DNA of 64,000 nucleotides from CBDCMJ01 sp965224325. GTDB taxonomy: Bacteria > Chloroflexota > Dehalococcoidia > Lucifugimonadales > UBA3495. The notes beneath the pieces are model-generated. The model saw only the letters and a program-made list of their open reading frames with translations. It searched no databases and was not told the origin of the DNA. Each line of letters opens with the position of its first letter. Position 1 is the first letter of the stretch. Location: contig CBDCYT010000021.1 of assembly GCA_965224325.1 (NCBI GenBank), positions 1 through 64,000 of the forward strand, read 5' to 3'. The position numbers and the translations under genes are program-made. Of this stretch, positions 53,186-62,495 are shown piece after piece.

Positions 53186-53205
53186 ATTCCCGCTTTCGCG
53201 GGAAT
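53186..53205. repeat. Solo ATTCCC-N8-GGGAAT palindrome
   Basis: ATTCCCGC, TTTC, GCGGGAAT in the 325-nt gap before the nuoE-like gene. It is the same palindrome that sits inside the MITE-like families, here on its own. Confidence 0.75.
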
Positions 53206-53284
53206 AGCGGAGGGAATCCAGGAACGGGGCGTCTGCAAAGCTGATTCAATTAAGATGCGATTGCCCTGGGTCGATAAGTTTCTG

Positions 53285-53316
53285 TTGAAACGAAATAGGC
53301 TGTGTGATACTATAGT
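53285..53316 (+). promoter_or_regulatory. Possible promoter of the nuoEFG-like operon
   Basis: TTGAAA at 53285-53290 and overlapping -10 candidates GATACT and TATAGT at 53306-53316. The spacing of the best -10 is 20 nt, so this is tentative. It lies 67-98 nt before the first gene. Confidence 0.4.
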
Positions 53317-53382
53317 CATCGATTGTTACCAAATTCACGAACCGGTTTTCGTGCCTCTAACCACTGCCTAGGAGCCCTACAG

Positions 53383-53859
53383 ATGTACGGGCTGAAATAC
53401 CGGATCAACGAAGCCGTCCACCGCCAGACCCAACCTACGGTTACGGTTCTATCTTCTCTCTTGGCTATAGAGGACGAGTTGGGTTACATTCCCAAGGAAG
53501 CCGTGGCGGAAGTGGCTGCTTTCACCCGCTCCACCGTCAATGACGTGTGGGCGGTGGCCTCCTTCTACCCCAACTTTCGCTTTGAGCCCCCCTGCGAGCA
53601 TCAAGTGGAGCTATGCTGGGGCTCTTCCTGCCATCTAGTGGGAGCGATGAGCCTGATTGACCAGGTGTTGCAGGCATCGGGATTGCAGGAGGAGGGCGAC
53701 ACCCCGGACCGCAAGTTGACAGTGCGCTTAAACACGTGCCTTGGCGCATGCGCCCAAGCTCCAGTAATTTCCATAGACCACCGTTTGATAGGGCGCCTTT
53801 CTCCCCAAGAAGCCGGCAGGAAGGTCGCCGAATTGCTGGCTGGCGCCGCCTCGCATTAG
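53383..53859 (+). CDS. NuoE-like [2Fe-2S] thioredoxin-fold subunit
   Basis: 158 residues of the 24-kDa NADH dehydrogenase subunit family. The helical N-terminus LLAIEDELGYIPKEAVAEVA is followed by the [2Fe-2S] ligands CWGSSC (residues about 79-84) and CLGAC further on. In soluble complexes it passes electrons between NADH/FMN on the NuoF-like subunit and the rest. ATG 53383 is set by AGGAG at 53370-53374; the TTG further upstream is rejected. First gene of a three- or four-gene operon. Confidence 0.92.
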   Translation: MYGLKYRINEAVHRQTQPTVTVLSSLLAIEDELGYIPKEAVAEVAAFTRSTVNDVWAVASFYPNFRFEPPCEHQVELCWGSSCHLVGAMSLIDQVLQASGLQEEGDTPDRKLTVRLNTCLGACAQAPVISIDHRLIGRLSPQEAGRKVAELLAGAASH

Positions 53860-53977
53860 TACAGTTACACCGGCAGCGTGAAGGACCTTTCCCTAAACCA
53901 CTTTGTCCGCGGGAGACCGGGTTGGACGGATCGTATTGGCCCGGACCGGCGGTTAGTGATCCGCAACGGATATTCAG

Positions 53978-55714
53978 ATGGTGTCTAGCTATCAGAACAT
54001 CTCTTCCGAGGCACAGAGGCGTTGGCAGGAGCTGGCGGCTGGAGACAGGCCTTGGATACGCATTGGCAGCGCCATGTGCGGGAAAGCGGCCGGCTGCGAC
54101 GAGGTTACGGCGGCCGTAGAGAGCGCTTTGGAACGGCACGGCGTGGCGGCTAACGTTAGTCAGGTCGGCTGCCTGGGATTGTGTTATGCCGAGCCCTTGT
54201 TGGACGTTCAGATACAGGGCGGGCCCCGGATATTTTACGGCAACGTGTCTCCCGAATCGGTTGACCGGATCGTAGCTTCACACGTTGCTGGCGGGACCCC
54301 GGACGCCGGCCTGGCGCTGGGCTACCTAGGCGACGGCACGGCGCCCTCGAGTCAACACGGTGTCGTTCCCGGCATACCGGACCTGGACCGCCACCCCATG
54401 CGCGTCCTTGAAACCCGCATCGCTTTGCGCAACGCGGGCGCCATCGATCCCACGGATATATACCAATACATCGCCAGTGGGGGTTACCGGGCCCTGGAAA
54501 AAGCTTTGACCGAAATGACGCCGGAGGAGACCCTGGAGGAAGTGGCTAATTCCGGCCTGAGAGGCCGGGGAGGCGCCGCCTTCCCCACTGGGACCAAATT
54601 GAAGTTCCTCGCGGGGTCCACCGCCCCGGTCAAGTACATCCTATGCAATTGCGAGGAGGGAGACCCCGGCGCCTTCAACGACAAGGCTATCTTGGAGAGT
54701 GATCCCCACACGCTGGTGGAAGGTCTGGTCCTTGCCGGCTACGCCTGCGGGGCCAGCAACGGTTACATTTTTATTCGCCACGGCCACGATGGCCCTATCG
54801 ATAGGTGCCGCACCGCCGTCGTCCGCGCCCAGGAATTGGGGCTCCTGGGGAAAAACATACTTGGATCGGATTTCAGTTTTGACATAGAGGTGGCGTTGAC
54901 CGGTGATTCCTACGTGGCCGGTGAAGAGAGCGGTCTGATGGAGGCCATTGAGGGCAAGCGCGCCATGCCCCGGTTTCGGCCGCCCTTCCCCGCTCAATCC
55001 GGCCTGTTCGGCAAACCCACCAACATCAATAACGTCAAGACCCTGGCTTACATCCCGGAGATCGTCTCCAAGGGTGGGGAGTGGTTCAGCGGCATCGGTC
55101 ATGACCGGAGCACCGGCACCGCTATCCTGTGCCTCACTGGCTCCTTGAATTACACCGGCATGATCGAGGTGCCACTAGGCACCAACTTGAAGGAAGTCGT
55201 GTATGAAGCGGCAGGAGGAGTGCCCAACGGCAAGGCGCTTAAGCTGGTGCAGACGGGAGGGCCGCTGGGCGGGGTCCTTGGCGCTGACAGTGTCGACGTG
55301 ATTCTTGACTTCGAGATTCTCCGCAACGCCGGGGCCATCCTGGGGTCGGGCGGGATTATAGCAGCCGACGAAGACGCGTGCGCGGTGGATCTCACGCGAG
55401 CGTTGATCGCCTTTTGCCAATATGAATCGTGCGGGAAGTGTTTTCCTTGCCGTATGGGTATGAGCCATTTGTTGGAAGTGCTGGAGCGCATCTGCCGCTT
55501 GGAGGGCGTCCCTCAAGATCTGGAAATAATGCGTAAAGTCGGGGAAGACATGCAGGCCGGCTCCCTTTGCGGACACGGGCAATTGGGATTTAACCCAGTG
55601 GCCTCGGCGCTGCGTCACTTCGGTGACGAGTTCGAGGCCCACATCTTAGACCGGACTTGCCCCACGGGGCGTTGCCTAGAGCCCCGATTCTCTCCCAAGC
55701 TCGGCCGGAGGTGA
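53978..55714 (+). CDS. NuoF-like NADH-binding subunit (FMN, 4Fe-4S) with N-terminal ferredoxin domain
   Basis: 578 residues. Residues 1-110 are a thioredoxin-like ferredoxin domain (SAMCGKAAGC, QVGCLGLCYAEPL), an extension found in hydrogenase and formate dehydrogenase beta subunits. Then the 51-kDa core: GLRGRGGAAFPTGTKLKFLAG binding NADH, CNCEEGDPGAFNDKAILESDPH binding FMN, and the 4Fe-4S motif SCGKCFPCRMG...C near the C-terminus. It oxidises or reduces NAD(H). This architecture is typical of HydB/FdsB-type proteins and not of respiratory NuoF. Confidence 0.93.
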   Translation: MVSSYQNISSEAQRRWQELAAGDRPWIRIGSAMCGKAAGCDEVTAAVESALERHGVAANVSQVGCLGLCYAEPLLDVQIQGGPRIFYGNVSPESVDRIVASHVAGGTPDAGLALGYLGDGTAPSSQHGVVPGIPDLDRHPMRVLETRIALRNAGAIDPTDIYQYIASGGYRALEKALTEMTPEETLEEVANSGLRGRGGAAFPTGTKLKFLAGSTAPVKYILCNCEEGDPGAFNDKAILESDPHTLVEGLVLAGYACGASNGYIFIRHGHDGPIDRCRTAVVRAQELGLLGKNILGSDFSFDIEVALTGDSYVAGEESGLMEAIEGKRAMPRFRPPFPAQSGLFGKPTNINNVKTLAYIPEIVSKGGEWFSGIGHDRSTGTAILCLTGSLNYTGMIEVPLGTNLKEVVYEAAGGVPNGKALKLVQTGGPLGGVLGADSVDVILDFEILRNAGAILGSGGIIAADEDACAVDLTRALIAFCQYESCGKCFPCRMGMSHLLEVLERICRLEGVPQDLEIMRKVGEDMQAGSLCGHGQLGFNPVASALRHFGDEFEAHILDRTCPTGRCLEPRFSPKLGRR

Positions 55715-55791
55715 GGGCACCGTGTTCCCCACCCAACCTGCCAGTGGGCGTAAGCTCGCCGGACTTTGCCTGAGGACCAGGGTGGTGTGTC

Positions 55792-58614
55792 ATGGCCGAT
55801 GAAATAACCATTAGCTTCGACGACGTGGAAGTTAAGACCCAGGCCGGAAAAATGGTGTTGGAAGCCGCCATTGAGGCCGGGATTTACATCCCATATCTCT
55901 GTTACCACCCCGGCATGAAGCCCTTTGCCGCATGCCGCATGTGCGTGGTAGGCGTAGAGGGTGGCCGCGGCTATCCGGCGTCCTGCGCTCTGCCGGTCCA
56001 AGACGGAATGAAGGTCCGAAACGAGACCGGCGACGTGCAACAGTTGCGGCGGTCCATAATGGAGATGCTGGTTGCGGAGCATCCCAACGGTTGCCTCACC
56101 TGTCACCGGGTTGATCTTTGCGGACCGACCGACGTATGCCTGCGTCACGTTTCCGTCAATGACCGCTGCGTCACCTGCCCCAAGAACGAGCGATGCGAGC
56201 TTAAAGACACCGTTCGCTACGTGGGCATGGACTTGGAATCGCCCATGGAGTACAAGTACCGGAACATTCCTCTGGAGCTGGGCGACCCATATTACGACCG
56301 GGACATGAACCTCTGTATCGTGTGCGGCCGTTGTGTACGAGCTTGCGAAGAGCTCCGCGCGGATGACGCCATTGGCTTTGTCGACCGGGGCGGCGCCGCC
56401 CTGGTGGGCACCTCCTTCGGATCGTCCCTCTTGGAGTCGGGGTGCGAGTTCTGCGGCGCCTGTATCGACGTGTGCCCGGTTGGGGCATTGGTGGAGCGCG
56501 ACCACAAGTGGGAGAAACCCGCCCGGACCTCCCCGGTCATATGCCCGCTGTGTCCGGTAGGCTGCCAATTGAATCTGGAGACCAACGCTTCCGGCGGTTT
56601 CATCCGTTCGGTCCCTGAGTTGAACGCACCCTCCAATCGGGGCCAGGCCTGCTTTCGGGGGAAATTCGGGCTAGAGTTCGTAAACCGCCAGGACCGCATT
56701 CAAACGCCCCTGATACGCCGCGATGGACTTCTGCAAGAGGCGACCTGGGATGAAGCCCTGGACCATGTTGCGGCCAGATTAGCCGGTTACACGGGTGAAC
56801 GCTTCGCGTTGCTCAGCGCCCCCGACAGCACCAATGAGGAACATTACCTGGCTCAAAAATTTGCCCGCGTGGTCATGCAGTCCAACAACATCGATCAGAC
56901 TTCCGACACCCAGCCGGAACTGGTGTTGGGTTTGGAAAGGTCCCTGGGCTACCCCGCCGCGACAAACTCCATCTGGGACTTGGAACACTCTGAGTGCGTT
57001 CTGGTGTTCAACTGCAACGTGACCGAAGAACAAAACGTGGTGGCTGTGCCCATCAAAAAGGCCGCAAAGGCTGCCACCAACCTGGTGGTAATAGACTCTC
57101 GAGAGGTGGAGCTAACCAGGTATGCCACCCGGTGGCTGCGGCCTGCGCCGGGCACCGAGCTTCTGCTGCTGGGCGGAATCATGCGCTCGCTCATCGACCA
57201 AGGATTCGAGCGGGCGGAGTGGATGGAAGAGAACTGTGAGAGCCCGGCTACGCTGCTCTATGCGCTTAGAAGCCTGGACCTGGCGGAGGTGGCCCGGGTT
57301 ACCCACGTGTCCGAGGAGGCCATCGCCGATGCGGCACGGCTCTACGGTCAGGCCGGAGCCGGGGCCATTGTGTACGCGTTGGACAATATACCTGCCGAGT
57401 TGCAGCGAGACTGCGTCCGGGCTTTGACCGATTTGAGCCTGTTGACCGGCAACCTGGGTAAACCCGGCTCGGGCCTTTACCCTTTGCGCCAAGGAGCAAA
57501 TGAGCAGGGAGCTTGGGACGTGGGCTGTCTGCCGGACCGGTTGCCCGGGTACGCCAACGTCGCCGACGCCGAGGCCCGCAAGGCCCTGGAGTCCGCCTGG
57601 GAGTGTGTGCTCCCCGCCGCCCCCGGCAGGGGCGCGGCCTCAGCCCTGGAGGCGGCCAAGGACGGTCGTGTGCAGGCGATGTTGTTGATTGGGGATAGTG
57701 TTAATCTGGAAAACGGCGCTTTTGGGGATGGCCTGGCGGCGCTCCAGGCTCTGGAATTCCTGGTGGTGGTGAACACTTTTATGAGCCCAGCGGCGCAACG
57801 GGCCTCGGTGGTCCTTCCCCGCGCAACATTTGCCGAAAAGGACGGCACGTTTACCAACTTGGAACGGCGCATCCAAAGACTCAAGCCTGCCCTTCACCCA
57901 GAAAGTGCCGCAGCCTGTCCGGAGAGTTGGGTAATTTGCCAATTGGCCCAACGCATGAACGTAACCAGCTTCGGACACCCTTCCCCCGCGGACACCATGG
58001 ATGAAATTGCCCGGGTTGCGCCTATTTACGGCGGGATTTCCTATCGACGCCTGGACAGCTCAGGAAAAATCGTGTTTCGTACCCACCTTGACAGTCCGCA
58101 ACCGGTGCAGGTGTTGTATTCCGGCCGGGAGCACCCGGGAATTCAGTGGCCTTGCTTTTCGCCGGATGCGGAAACCTCGCCTACGTTGTACGTTGATGGC
58201 TTCCCCACGGAAAAAGCCGAGGTCGAGACGCCCCAGTTCCGAGTCGCCGAGTCTTGGGTAGACCCTGAGTACCCGGCCCTGTTGGCCCCGGGACGGGTGC
58301 TGCAGCAGCTTGAGCGGGAATTCGAGGTGGTTAAAGGCAAGCAAAACAAGATTGTACGGGAGGACTTGGTGGAGCTCAATTCCGGGGACGCCGCCGCCTG
58401 GGACATCCAAGATGGAGATGAGGTGGAGGTGTTGACCAGCGGCCGCCGCATCGCGGGACGGGCGGTGACCATGGACTCATTGCCCCCTGGGATGATTGCC
58501 GTGACCTCGCTTTTTGGCCAAATGGTGTTGGAGCTTCAGGCCAGCGAAGAGGCGATTCCTGCAGCCCGGCTGCCGGGGCTGCGAATAAGCCCCGCCAGAA
58601 TCGTTAAGCGTTAA
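55792..58614 (+). CDS. NuoG/FdhA-like molybdopterin-fold iron-sulfur subunit lacking the catalytic Cys/Sec
   Basis: 940 residues. N-terminal [2Fe-2S] ferredoxin (CYHPGMKPFAACRMC), a His/Cys 4Fe-4S region (HPNGCLTCHRVDLC...CVTCPKNERC), two 4Fe-4S motifs (CIVCGRCVRAC, CEFCGACIDVC), the molybdopterin-enzyme 4Fe-4S site (CPLCPVGC...GQACFRG) and C-terminal molydopterin-binding domains. Where formate dehydrogenases have a Cys or Sec after NN(I/V)D, the sequence here is NNIDQTSDTQPE, so the metal ligand is missing. Hence it is probably an electron-transfer NuoG-like subunit and not a formate dehydrogenase. It follows the NuoF-like gene by 77 nt. Confidence 0.85.
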   Translation: MADEITISFDDVEVKTQAGKMVLEAAIEAGIYIPYLCYHPGMKPFAACRMCVVGVEGGRGYPASCALPVQDGMKVRNETGDVQQLRRSIMEMLVAEHPNGCLTCHRVDLCGPTDVCLRHVSVNDRCVTCPKNERCELKDTVRYVGMDLESPMEYKYRNIPLELGDPYYDRDMNLCIVCGRCVRACEELRADDAIGFVDRGGAALVGTSFGSSLLESGCEFCGACIDVCPVGALVERDHKWEKPARTSPVICPLCPVGCQLNLETNASGGFIRSVPELNAPSNRGQACFRGKFGLEFVNRQDRIQTPLIRRDGLLQEATWDEALDHVAARLAGYTGERFALLSAPDSTNEEHYLAQKFARVVMQSNNIDQTSDTQPELVLGLERSLGYPAATNSIWDLEHSECVLVFNCNVTEEQNVVAVPIKKAAKAATNLVVIDSREVELTRYATRWLRPAPGTELLLLGGIMRSLIDQGFERAEWMEENCESPATLLYALRSLDLAEVARVTHVSEEAIADAARLYGQAGAGAIVYALDNIPAELQRDCVRALTDLSLLTGNLGKPGSGLYPLRQGANEQGAWDVGCLPDRLPGYANVADAEARKALESAWECVLPAAPGRGAASALEAAKDGRVQAMLLIGDSVNLENGAFGDGLAALQALEFLVVVNTFMSPAAQRASVVLPRATFAEKDGTFTNLERRIQRLKPALHPESAAACPESWVICQLAQRMNVTSFGHPSPADTMDEIARVAPIYGGISYRRLDSSGKIVFRTHLDSPQPVQVLYSGREHPGIQWPCFSPDAETSPTLYVDGFPTEKAEVETPQFRVAESWVDPEYPALLAPGRVLQQLEREFEVVKGKQNKIVREDLVELNSGDAAAWDIQDGDEVEVLTSGRRIAGRAVTMDSLPPGMIAVTSLFGQMVLELQASEEAIPAARLPGLRISPARIVKR

Positions 58615-58793
58615 CTATGGAAGTATATCCCCGGCCGCCCAACCCTGAAGCTACTGACCCTCAAGTGGTTTTCAGACAGATGGTTTCCAGGCCAATAGTT
58701 TTCAAACAGGCATCCGGACACCTGGAGGCAGGGGTCCGGAGCGATAAACGCACGGCGATCACATTGATAAGGTTAGGCGTTGAGGAGTAACCT

Positions 58794-59561
58794 ATGGTAG
58801 AGGATACCATGGTAACGAACACCGGACACTCAAGGGTAAAGCCGAACCTTGGACTGCCCACCGCCAAGCTGGTCTCACGCCGGGACGTCAGCGAAGACTT
58901 GATGGTCATTAAGCTGCAGCCTGAGGACGGTCCTTTGAAGTTCAAGCCCAGCCAGTATTGCACCCTTGGGCTGAATGGCGTCGAGCGCGCATATTCTATC
59001 GTGTCGGCGCCCCACGAACCCTTCCTGGAGATTTTCGTGGAGTTGGTCCCCGACGGCGAGTTGACCCCATTGATGTTCAGAATGGAAATAGGCGATTCCA
59101 TCTCCATACGGCCCCGTGCCAAGGGCATCTTCACCATGAATCCGAAAGTGCATCACCACTTCCAATTGGCCACGGTGACCGGAGTGGCCCCTTTTATCAG
59201 CATAATACGCGACTACTTCTACAACGGCGGTCAAGGGCACAAGTTCTACCTATTGCTGGGAGCTAGCTATGAGGATGAGCTCACCTATGATGACGAACTT
59301 TCCACACTGGCCGCCGAATACCCCGGAGTCGTCCAATTCGTTCCCACGGTCAGTCGTCCCAATGAGGAGCGCAACGCCGGATGGGAGGGGGCCAAGGGCC
59401 GGGTGAACCAGATTGCCGAGGAATGCTTGGCCAAGTTCAACATTCCCTTGGATGACGGCATGATTTACGCCTGTGGTCACCCGGGCATGATTGAAGACGT
59501 TAAAGAAAAGGTACTGCCCCAAGGATGGATATTCAAAGAGGAGCGTTTCTGGAAACAGTAA
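58794..59561 (+). CDS. Ferredoxin-NADP reductase-like flavoprotein
   Basis: 255 residues with an FAD-binding barrel (RAYSIVSAP) and a NAD(P)-binding domain (ATVTGVAPFISIIRDYF, LLLGASYEDELTYDDEL, IYACGHPGMIEDVKEKV). It transfers electrons between NAD(P)H and a small iron-sulfur partner. The position directly after the NuoEFG-like genes suggests it belongs to the same electron-transfer system. GAGGAG at 58782-58787 sets the ATG. Confidence 0.9.
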   Translation: MVEDTMVTNTGHSRVKPNLGLPTAKLVSRRDVSEDLMVIKLQPEDGPLKFKPSQYCTLGLNGVERAYSIVSAPHEPFLEIFVELVPDGELTPLMFRMEIGDSISIRPRAKGIFTMNPKVHHHFQLATVTGVAPFISIIRDYFYNGGQGHKFYLLLGASYEDELTYDDELSTLAAEYPGVVQFVPTVSRPNEERNAGWEGAKGRVNQIAEECLAKFNIPLDDGMIYACGHPGMIEDVKEKVLPQGWIFKEERFWKQ

Positions 59562-59574
59562 GCGCTTGATTATT

Positions 59575-59699
59575 GACATCCCCGGTAAGCCCCACAGTTT
59601 ATTGGTGACGGCTGATTTACCCGGTGGGTTAAACACTAACGACATCCCCGGTAAGCCCCACAGTTTATTGGTGACGGCTGATTTACCCGGTGGGTTAAA
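59575..59699. repeat. 66-bp tandem duplication before mutS
   Basis: Two identical 59-nt units, GACATCCCCGGTAAGCCCCA to GGTGGGTTAAA, at 59575-59633 and 59641-59699 with a 7-nt spacer. They occupy the whole leader of mutS. The function could be in promoter or leader regulation, or it may be a recent duplication. Confidence 0.85.
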
Positions 59700-59745
59700 A
59701 ATGACAGGGCAATTCCCGGCGTAACGCCGAACAGGTGGGTGGGGC

Positions 59746-62379
59746 TTGACGCCGATTCGCCGTCAATACTTAAAGATCAAAGCCGCCTACCCCGACGCCA
59801 TCCTCCTTTTCCGCTTGGGCGACTTCTACGAGACCTTCGACGATGACGCCCGGGTGGCATCCCGCGAGTTGGACATAACCCTTACCTCCAGGGGCATGGG
59901 CAAGAACCTGCGGGTGCCGATGGCCGGGGTCCCGGCTCATTCGCTGGACAACTACCTGGGCCGCCTGGTCAAAAAGGGGTTTCAGGTAGCTATTTGCGAG
60001 CAACTCACCGACTCTTCATCTTCCAAGGGCTTGGTTGAGCGGGGCGTGGTCCGGGTGGTTAGCCCAGGGACAGTAACTGAAACAGACCTGCTGGACCAGG
60101 AAACCAATAACTATCTAGCTGCCGCGGTAGAAGAGGGGGGCCAAGCGGGCCTGGCCTACGTTGACATAAGCACCGGCGAATTTTGCGCTGTCCAGTTGGA
60201 GCCGGACCAACTGCCCCTGGAGCTGGAGCGAGTGTCCGCCGTTGAAATCCTGCTCCCCAAATCAGAAGCGGCCCCTTCCGGGTTGGCTTCCGGCGGGGGA
60301 GACCCGTCCCGCCGCGTCACGCCACTGGACCCTGCAGCCTTCGACCTCGACGCCGCCAAGCAGTCCCTCCTGAACTACTATGGGGTCTTGTCTTTGGAGT
60401 CCTTTGGCTGTGAATCGCTGCCTCTGGCCACTCGGGCAGCGGGGGCCATTGTGGATTTTCTTACCACAACCCGGAAAGACGGCAGGCTCCAACTGGCCAA
60501 CCTCTCGATCTACTCCACCGCGCATTTCATGGCTCTGGACACCCACACTCGCCGCAATTTAGACCTTTTTCAAGCCGCGCGCTCCGACAGCAAACAGTCC
60601 TCAGTGCTGGCCATCCTCGACCTCACCAAGACGCCCATGGGGGGACGTCTGCTGCGCCAGTGGTTGGGCCAGCCGTTGCTGAACTTGGCCCAGTTGACGC
60701 AGCGGCTGGACGCGGTGACCTGGTTCTTCGAGGATGGATTTCGCAGGGCCAATACCATGTCTTTCTTGCAACGGATACCTGACTTGGAACGCATACTGGG
60801 GCGGATAAACGCGGGCTCCGTGTTGCCCCGGGAACTCAAGTCCCTTCAGGCTGGATTGGAGACCATCCCGGGTTTGGCGGAAGAGATGTGTGGCCCTGCC
60901 CGGCAAGATGCGTCCGATGGCGGCTATGCTACAACTGGCTCCATCGACTGGCTGGCCGGGCAGTTGGTTCCCCTGCCTGCCCTGGCGGCCCTCATCGAGC
61001 AGGCTATCGCCCCGGACGCTGCGGGAGAGGTGGGCGATGGGAACGTCATTCGGGACGGCTTTTCGCCGGAGTTGGACGAGCTGAAGCGGGCTTCCAGGGA
61101 CGCCCGTGGTTTCATAGCCGGTTTGGAACAGAAAGAACGGGACCGCACCGGCATCAGGAACTTAAGGGTCGGTTACAATCATATTTTTGGCTACTACATC
61201 GAAGTTAGCAAGTCGAACATGGCCCAGGTCCCAGACGATTACATCCGCCGGCAAACTCTGGCCAACGCAGAGCGGTATATCATTCCGGAGCTTAAGGAGT
61301 ACGAATCGCAGGTCCTCAACGCCAGAGAACGTTTGGAGGAGTTGGAGCGGTCGATTTACCGGCGTGTCTGCCGGCAGATCGGGGATTCTTCCGCCGAGGT
61401 TGGTAAAAGAGCCGCTGTTATTGCTCGAGTAGACGTGTTCTCCGCCTTGGCTGAAGTAGCCGTGCGTAATGGATACGTGCGTCCTCACCTGGACGAGGGC
61501 GACACTATTTCCATCACGGCGGGAAGGCACCCGGTGGTCGAGGCTGTTTTAGACCCTGGGTCATTCGTGCCCAACGACGTCTTTCTGTCCAACTCCGACG
61601 CCGGGGTCGTAGTGCTCACCGGACCGAACATGGCGGGCAAGTCCACTTTCATACGGCAGGTTGCTCTTATCACGCTGATGGCCCAAATTGGGAGCTTCGT
61701 CCCCGCCGGTCAAGCTCGCGTCGGGCTGGTAGACCGCATCTTTACGCGAGTTGGGTTGCAGGACGATCTGATCACCGGCCAGTCCACTTTTATGGTGGAG
61801 ATGGTGGAGACAGCAGCGATCCTGAACCAGGCAACCTCCCGTTCGCTGGTGATACTCGACGAGATAGGGCGGGGGACCAGCACCTACGACGGCCTCTCGA
61901 TTGCCAGGTCGGTCGTAGAACACGTGCACAACGACCGCCGGCTGGGATGCAAAACGCTGTTCGCCACCCATTACCACGAACTCACCGAGCTGGCCGACAC
62001 TCTTCCCGGAGTGCGCAACTTCAGCGTGGCCGTTGCTGAAGAAGCGGGAAACGTTGTCTTTTTGCACCGCATTGCGCCGGGAAAAGCTGACAAAAGTTAC
62101 GGCGTGCATGTTGCTCAGTTGGCCGGGTTACCCCGGGGGGTCATAAACCGGGCTTGGGAGGTGCTGGCCGGCCTGGAGCGGCCCGCGGCCGAGGCCGCGG
62201 GCCTTCCCCGCAAGCGCTCCCGCCAGGCAGCGGCACAGCAAATGTCCCTGTTTAACCCGGTCCAACCGCTGTTGGATGAAATCCGGGCGTTGGATATTCC
62301 TAATATCACACCTTTGGAGGCCATCAATATCCTGTACAATCTCCAGCGAAAGGCCAGCGAACAAGAGGAGCCTTCCTAG
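59746..62379 (+). CDS. mutS: DNA mismatch repair protein MutS
   Basis: 877 residues recognising mismatches and starting repair. N-terminal mismatch-binding domain (LLFRLGDFYETFDDDA, with the Phe-x-Glu mismatch wedge), connector and lever domains, Walker A GPNMAGKSTF near residue 625, Walker B region DEIGRGTSTYDG near 704, then FATHYHELTEL and a C-terminal dimerisation helix. The only in-frame start after the upstream TAA is TTG 59746, giving a slightly truncated first helix (TPIRRQYLKIK). mutL follows two genes later. Confidence 0.96.
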   Translation: MTPIRRQYLKIKAAYPDAILLFRLGDFYETFDDDARVASRELDITLTSRGMGKNLRVPMAGVPAHSLDNYLGRLVKKGFQVAICEQLTDSSSSKGLVERGVVRVVSPGTVTETDLLDQETNNYLAAAVEEGGQAGLAYVDISTGEFCAVQLEPDQLPLELERVSAVEILLPKSEAAPSGLASGGGDPSRRVTPLDPAAFDLDAAKQSLLNYYGVLSLESFGCESLPLATRAAGAIVDFLTTTRKDGRLQLANLSIYSTAHFMALDTHTRRNLDLFQAARSDSKQSSVLAILDLTKTPMGGRLLRQWLGQPLLNLAQLTQRLDAVTWFFEDGFRRANTMSFLQRIPDLERILGRINAGSVLPRELKSLQAGLETIPGLAEEMCGPARQDASDGGYATTGSIDWLAGQLVPLPALAALIEQAIAPDAAGEVGDGNVIRDGFSPELDELKRASRDARGFIAGLEQKERDRTGIRNLRVGYNHIFGYYIEVSKSNMAQVPDDYIRRQTLANAERYIIPELKEYESQVLNARERLEELERSIYRRVCRQIGDSSAEVGKRAAVIARVDVFSALAEVAVRNGYVRPHLDEGDTISITAGRHPVVEAVLDPGSFVPNDVFLSNSDAGVVVLTGPNMAGKSTFIRQVALITLMAQIGSFVPAGQARVGLVDRIFTRVGLQDDLITGQSTFMVEMVETAAILNQATSRSLVILDEIGRGTSTYDGLSIARSVVEHVHNDRRLGCKTLFATHYHELTELADTLPGVRNFSVAVAEEAGNVVFLHRIAPGKADKSYGVHVAQLAGLPRGVINRAWEVLAGLERPAAEAAGLPRKRSRQAAAQQMSLFNPVQPLLDEIRALDIPNITPLEAINILYNLQRKASEQEEPS

Positions 62380-62495
62380 CACCGGCTTCTCGTTCCGTTA
62401 GTCCGCCGGTGAGGCGCTGCCCTTTTGAATAGCCGTAGCAGACGAATACCCATGATGGACCAAGTCCCCCCACCCAGCAGCCAGAGGAGGCCCGT

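Noticed and set aside
55792..58614. Selenocysteine-containing formate dehydrogenase
   Set aside because: The frame has no internal TGA, and the Sec/Cys position is replaced by other residues.
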